The position numbers and the translations under genes are program-made. 64,000 nt of DNA. Origin: Mycolicibacterium canariasense. Lineage in GTDB: Bacteria > Actinomycetota > Actinomycetes > Mycobacteriales > Mycobacteriaceae. Below the pieces are notes generated by a model that was given only the letters and a program-made list of their open reading frames with translations, was not told the origin of the DNA and searched no databases. Positions within the stretch are counted from its first letter, which is position 1; each line of letters begins with the position of its first letter. The DNA is taken from the NCBI RefSeq assembly GCF_002101555.1, contig NZ_LQOL01000060.1, positions 57,944 to 121,943 of the forward strand. The letters are read 5' to 3'. Positions 61,671 to 64,000 of the stretch are shown here, piece by piece.

Positions 61671-62692
61671 GACCGCTCACCCGCGATCTCCAGGACCACC
61701 CGGAATCTGGCCTTGCCCGACATCATCCGTTCGTACGCCTGCGGCGCGTCCTCGAACGGCATGACCTCGATCATCGGGGCGATCTCGTTGGCGAGACTGA
61801 AGGCCAGGTTGTCCTCGTTCTCGATCGAGGAACCGGTGAGGCTGCCGACGACACTGCGGCCGCCGAAGATGAGATCGGTGGTGTTCAGGGCGATCGGATC
61901 GAAGGCGGCGCCGACCACCACCAATTGCCCGCGCGGGCGCAGGCCGGCCACCAGCGGGCCCATCGACGCCCCGCTGGCGGCGGTGGCCACGACGGCCGCC
62001 GCCCCGCCCAGCGCAGTCAAGGCCGCGCCCGGATCCTCGGCGGCGCTGTCGATATAGAAGTCGGCCCCCAATTGCTTTGCCAAGTCGCTCTTTTCGGGTC
62101 CGCGCGCGATCGCTGCGACCCGAAAGCCCAGCGCCTTGGCATACTGCACGCCGAGATGCCCGAGTCCGCCGAGCCCTTGGATGCCCACCAGGGCGCCCGG
62201 AGCGGCCGGCGCGTTGCGTAGCGCGTTGAACGTGGTGATACCCGCGCACAGCAGGGGCGCGGCGACGCTGGATGCCAGCCCGTCGGGCACCCGCACCAGC
62301 CCGGTCGCCCGTGCGTAGACCACCTCTGCGTAACCGCCGTCGGTACTGGTGCCGGGGGTGGGCTGGTCGACGCAGTTGACGAAGTCGCCACGGCGACAGA
62401 ACTCGCATTCGTTGCACTGTCCGCCGAGGAAGCCGATCCCGACCCGGTCGCCGGGTGCCCAGGCATGCACGCCATCACCCACGGCGTCCACGACACCGAC
62501 GATTTCATGGCCCGGCACCACCGGCTGCTGCGGATCGGGCCGCTGTCCCTCGACGGCCAGCACGTCGCTGTGGCAGACGCCGCAGCTGTGCACCCGGACC
62601 CGGACCTCGCCGGGCGCCGGCGCCACGACGTCGCGTTCGACGAGGGCGAACTGACGCAGTCCGGTGACCTGAAATGCCTTGTAGGTAGCCAC
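61667..62692 (-). CDS. Zinc-dependent alcohol dehydrogenase
   Basis: A 341-residue medium-chain dehydrogenase. Catalytic zinc ligands in SCGVCHSDVLAV and GHEIVGVV, structural zinc cysteines in CNECEFCRRGDFVNC (about residues 95-109), and the cofactor motif GIQGLGGLGHLGVQYAKALG (about 168). It oxidises an alcohol or reduces an aldehyde with NAD(P). It is downstream of the SDR gene by 12 bp and overlaps the DUF302 gene, forming a three-gene unit divergent from an HxlR regulator. Confidence 0.93.
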   Translation of the reverse strand: MATYKAFQVTGLRQFALVERDVVAPAPGEVRVRVHSCGVCHSDVLAVEGQRPDPQQPVVPGHEIVGVVDAVGDGVHAWAPGDRVGIGFLGGQCNECEFCRRGDFVNCVDQPTPGTSTDGGYAEVVYARATGLVRVPDGLASSVAAPLLCAGITTFNALRNAPAAPGALVGIQGLGGLGHLGVQYAKALGFRVAAIARGPEKSDLAKQLGADFYIDSAAEDPGAALTALGGAAAVVATAASGASMGPLVAGLRPRGQLVVVGAAFDPIALNTTDLIFGGRSVVGSLTGSSIENEDNLAFSLANEIAPMIEVMPFEDAPQAYERMMSGKARFRVVLEIAGERS

Positions 62693-62704
62693 GTCCGGAT
62701 CCGC

Positions 62705-63382
62705 CTAGGCCACCGGGTGCAGCGGGGCGTGCACCTGCCGGGTGAGGTCGTCGGCCAGGACTTCCGGTGTGCCGGCGATGATCCCGTCCACGATCTGGCG
62801 GGCAACATCGGCCGGATGGTTCTTGGGTACGTCCAGATCGGAGGTCATGTCGGTGTCGGTGTAGCCGAGGTAGGCGCCGATGACGGTGGTGCCCTGCTGT
62901 TCCAGATCGAGTCGCAGCGAGTTGGTTGCCGACCACAGGGCGGCCTTCGAGACGCCATAGGACCCGAATCCGGGCAACCAGGACAGCACGGAGGCGATGT
63001 TGACGATGGTGCCGCCGCGGCCGGCCAGCTGGGGAGCGAACGCCCGAGTGACCCGCAGTGCTCCGTAGAGATTGGTGTCCAGCACGGCGCGGACGTCGTC
63101 GAGGTCGTCGGTGAGCAGCGACTGACCGCCGACGACTCCGGCGTTGTTGACGACGATGGTGGCATCGCCGGCCACCTTGGCCAGCTCGGCCACCGATGCA
63201 TCGTCGGTGACGTCGGCCTCGATCACAACCACCCGCGGGTCGGCCGGAGTGCCGGGCCGGCGGCTGGTCGAATACACCTTGGCCGCTCCCGCCTCGAGCA
63301 ACGCGGCGACGATCGCCTTGCCCAGGCCTTGCTGTCCACCCGTTACCAGTGCCGTCGCACCGGCCACCTGAGTTCCTGTCAT
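62705..63382 (-). CDS. Short-chain dehydrogenase/reductase
   Basis: A 225-residue SDR oxidoreductase: cofactor motif TALVTGGQQGLGKAI, NNAGVVGG, and the catalytic Ser-Tyr-Lys set (ASVLSWLPGFGSYGVSKAA). The start is ATG 63382 because AAGGAG (63389-63394) lies 6 nt before it; the other ATG at 63388 touches the Shine-Dalgarno. First gene of the SDR-ADH-DUF302 unit, divergent from the HxlR gene. Confidence 0.92.
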   Translation of the reverse strand: MTGTQVAGATALVTGGQQGLGKAIVAALLEAGAAKVYSTSRRPGTPADPRVVVIEADVTDDASVAELAKVAGDATIVVNNAGVVGGQSLLTDDLDDVRAVLDTNLYGALRVTRAFAPQLAGRGGTIVNIASVLSWLPGFGSYGVSKAALWSATNSLRLDLEQQGTTVIGAYLGYTDTDMTSDLDVPKNHPADVARQIVDGIIAGTPEVLADDLTRQVHAPLHPVA

Positions 63383-63437
63383 GGTCATCTCCTTGTCGGT
63401 TCTGCTCCGGTCAACGTAGCAGTGCTGAGTTTGTATT

Positions 63438-63453
63438 TCCAACCTAGGTAGGA
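63438..63453. promoter_or_regulatory. Palindrome between SDR and HxlR genes, probable HxlR operator
   Basis: TCCAACCTAGGTAGGA is symmetric at 14 of 16 positions about CCTAGG and lies 7 bp before the HxlR ATG in the divergent gap. HxlR regulators often bind such sites. Confidence 0.55.
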
Positions 63454-63460
63454 TGTGAGC

Positions 63461-63910
63461 ATGCGCACCGCTTCATTGCTCGACGATCCCTGCCCCATCG
63501 CCCGCACCATGTCCGTCCTGGGGCAGCGGTGGGCGGTGCTGATCATCCGGGAGGCACTGCTGGGCCGCACCCGGTTCTCGGAGTTCAAGCAGCGGCTCGG
63601 CGTGGCCTCGGACGTGCTCAGTGCCCGGCTCTCGGAGCTGGTCGCCGCGGGGATCCTGGAGGTCGTCGACTACCAGGAGCCCGGCGACCGCACCCGCAGT
63701 CGGTATGTGCTCACCGAGGCCGGCCACGATCTGGTGCCGGTGTTGGCGGCCATCGGCCAGTGGGGCCACACCCACCTGGCCCGGCCGGACAGCAGCGCCT
63801 ACCGGTTCGTGGAAGCCGACACCGGTGAGGCGGTGGGGATCGGCTTCCGACGGCGCGACGGCGCCACGGTGCCCGCGCCGCACGTCGCGTTGGTGGCGCC
63901 GACCGTCTAG
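63461..63910 (+). CDS. HxlR family transcriptional regulator
   Basis: A 149-residue winged-helix protein of the MarR-related HxlR family: LDDPCPIARTMSVLGQRWAVLIIREALL with a conserved Cys near residue 10, TRFSEFKQRLGVASDVLSARL and the wing GDRTRSRYVLTEAG. The Cys suggests sensing of aldehydes, electrophiles or oxidants, which fits the divergent dehydrogenases. ATG at 63461 with AGGTAGGA upstream is preferred to GTG 63455. Its stop overlaps the convergent gene's stop. Confidence 0.92.
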   Translation: MRTASLLDDPCPIARTMSVLGQRWAVLIIREALLGRTRFSEFKQRLGVASDVLSARLSELVAAGILEVVDYQEPGDRTRSRYVLTEAGHDLVPVLAAIGQWGHTHLARPDSSAYRFVEADTGEAVGIGFRRRDGATVPAPHVALVAPTV

Positions 63911-64000
63911 AAGCGCCCGCCGCCACCGCCGAACGAACCCCCGGAGCCGCCCGAGCCTCCGAATGAGGTGGGGCTCCAGCCGCCGCCGACGCTCCCGCCC
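63907..64000 (-). CDS. 3' end of a glycine-rich protein (partial, 5' end outside window)
   Basis: Thirty codons are visible, ending SFGGSGGSGGSFGGGGGRF before TAG at 63907. A Gly/Ser-rich tail like this is typical of TPM-domain membrane proteins (Rv2345-like) in actinobacteria, but only the tail is seen and the identification is tentative. Confidence 0.5.
   Translation of the reverse strand, partial: GGSVGGGWSPTSFGGSGGSGGSFGGGGGRF

Noticed and set aside
1..64000. tRNA or rRNA genes, CRISPR arrays, insertion sequences, attachment sites
   Set aside because: I read for transposase-like proteins, regularly spaced repeats and tRNA-like cloverleaf ends and found none; only short dispersed repeats are present.

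Overview
This is about 64 kb of high-GC DNA from a mycobacterium, most likely a fast-growing Mycolicibacterium-type species. The assignment rests on three things seen here: a mycobactin (mbt) cluster with IdeR-like boxes, very many 4-nt ATGA/GTGA stop-start overlaps, and a gene order matching from memory the M. tuberculosis block from mbtH through hrcA-dnaJ2-rsmE-phoH-ybeY-era-recO-uppS-zur-smtB-glyS. No rRNA, tRNA, CRISPR array, insertion sequence or phage gene was found.

Region 1 (1-9.8 kb) is assimilatory sulfur metabolism. It holds a sulfate ABC transporter (subI-cysT-cysW-cysA), a TetR/desaturase pair behind a 36-bp palindrome, and the leftward sirA-cysH-sirohydrochlorin chelatase operon (sulfite reductase, APS reductase, siroheme synthesis). 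Upstream of sirA is an unannotated short ORF ending in a Cys-Ser-Cys-Cys-Cys tract, followed by a hairpin that buries the sirA ribosome-binding site. This is the layout of a cysteine-responsive attenuator. hemW diverges from it.

Region 2 (9.8-36.5 kb) is iron acquisition: an ABC exporter-type heterodimer of the IrtA/IrtB kind (the IrtA-like half lacks the flavin reductase domain), mbtI, divergent mbtA, and the operon mbtB-mbtT-mbtC-mbtD-mbtE-mbtF-mbtG-mbtH. Four IdeR-like boxes precede these units. Salicylate (MbtI) is activated (MbtA) and built by MbtB/C/D/E/F into the mycobactin core, with lysine N-hydroxylation by MbtG. The releasing or editing thioesterase is a separate gene with a Cys nucleophile. 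MbtE carries a vestigial adenylation domain and MbtF an in-frame 30-bp tandem repeat.

Region 3 (36.5-43.7 kb) is an accessory catabolic-looking cluster between mbtH and the conserved hrcA block: SIS-domain protein, maltokinase/glucosamine-kinase-like kinase, and divergently a FAD amine oxidase, an aldehyde dehydrogenase and an APC permease. It suggests uptake and oxidation of an amine or amino sugar coupled to sugar phosphorylation. The substrate is unknown.

Region 4 (43.7-60.1 kb) is conserved housekeeping: HrcA, DnaJ2, RsmE, a dicarboxylate symporter, a tiny secreted peptide, the phoH-ybeY-corC-cdd-era chain, amidase, RecO, decaprenyl diphosphate synthase, Nudix, Zur/SmtB zinc regulators and glycyl-tRNA synthetase, ended by a 25-bp perfect hairpin.

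Region 5 (60.1-64 kb) holds an EspA/EspE-like WXG protein with a lipoprotein, a DUF302 protein, a zinc alcohol dehydrogenase, a short-chain dehydrogenase with a divergent HxlR regulator, and the 3' end of a glycine-rich protein. A short dispersed repeat (GAGCGAAGC-type) recurs at gene ends and inside mbtE, mbtF and mbtG.
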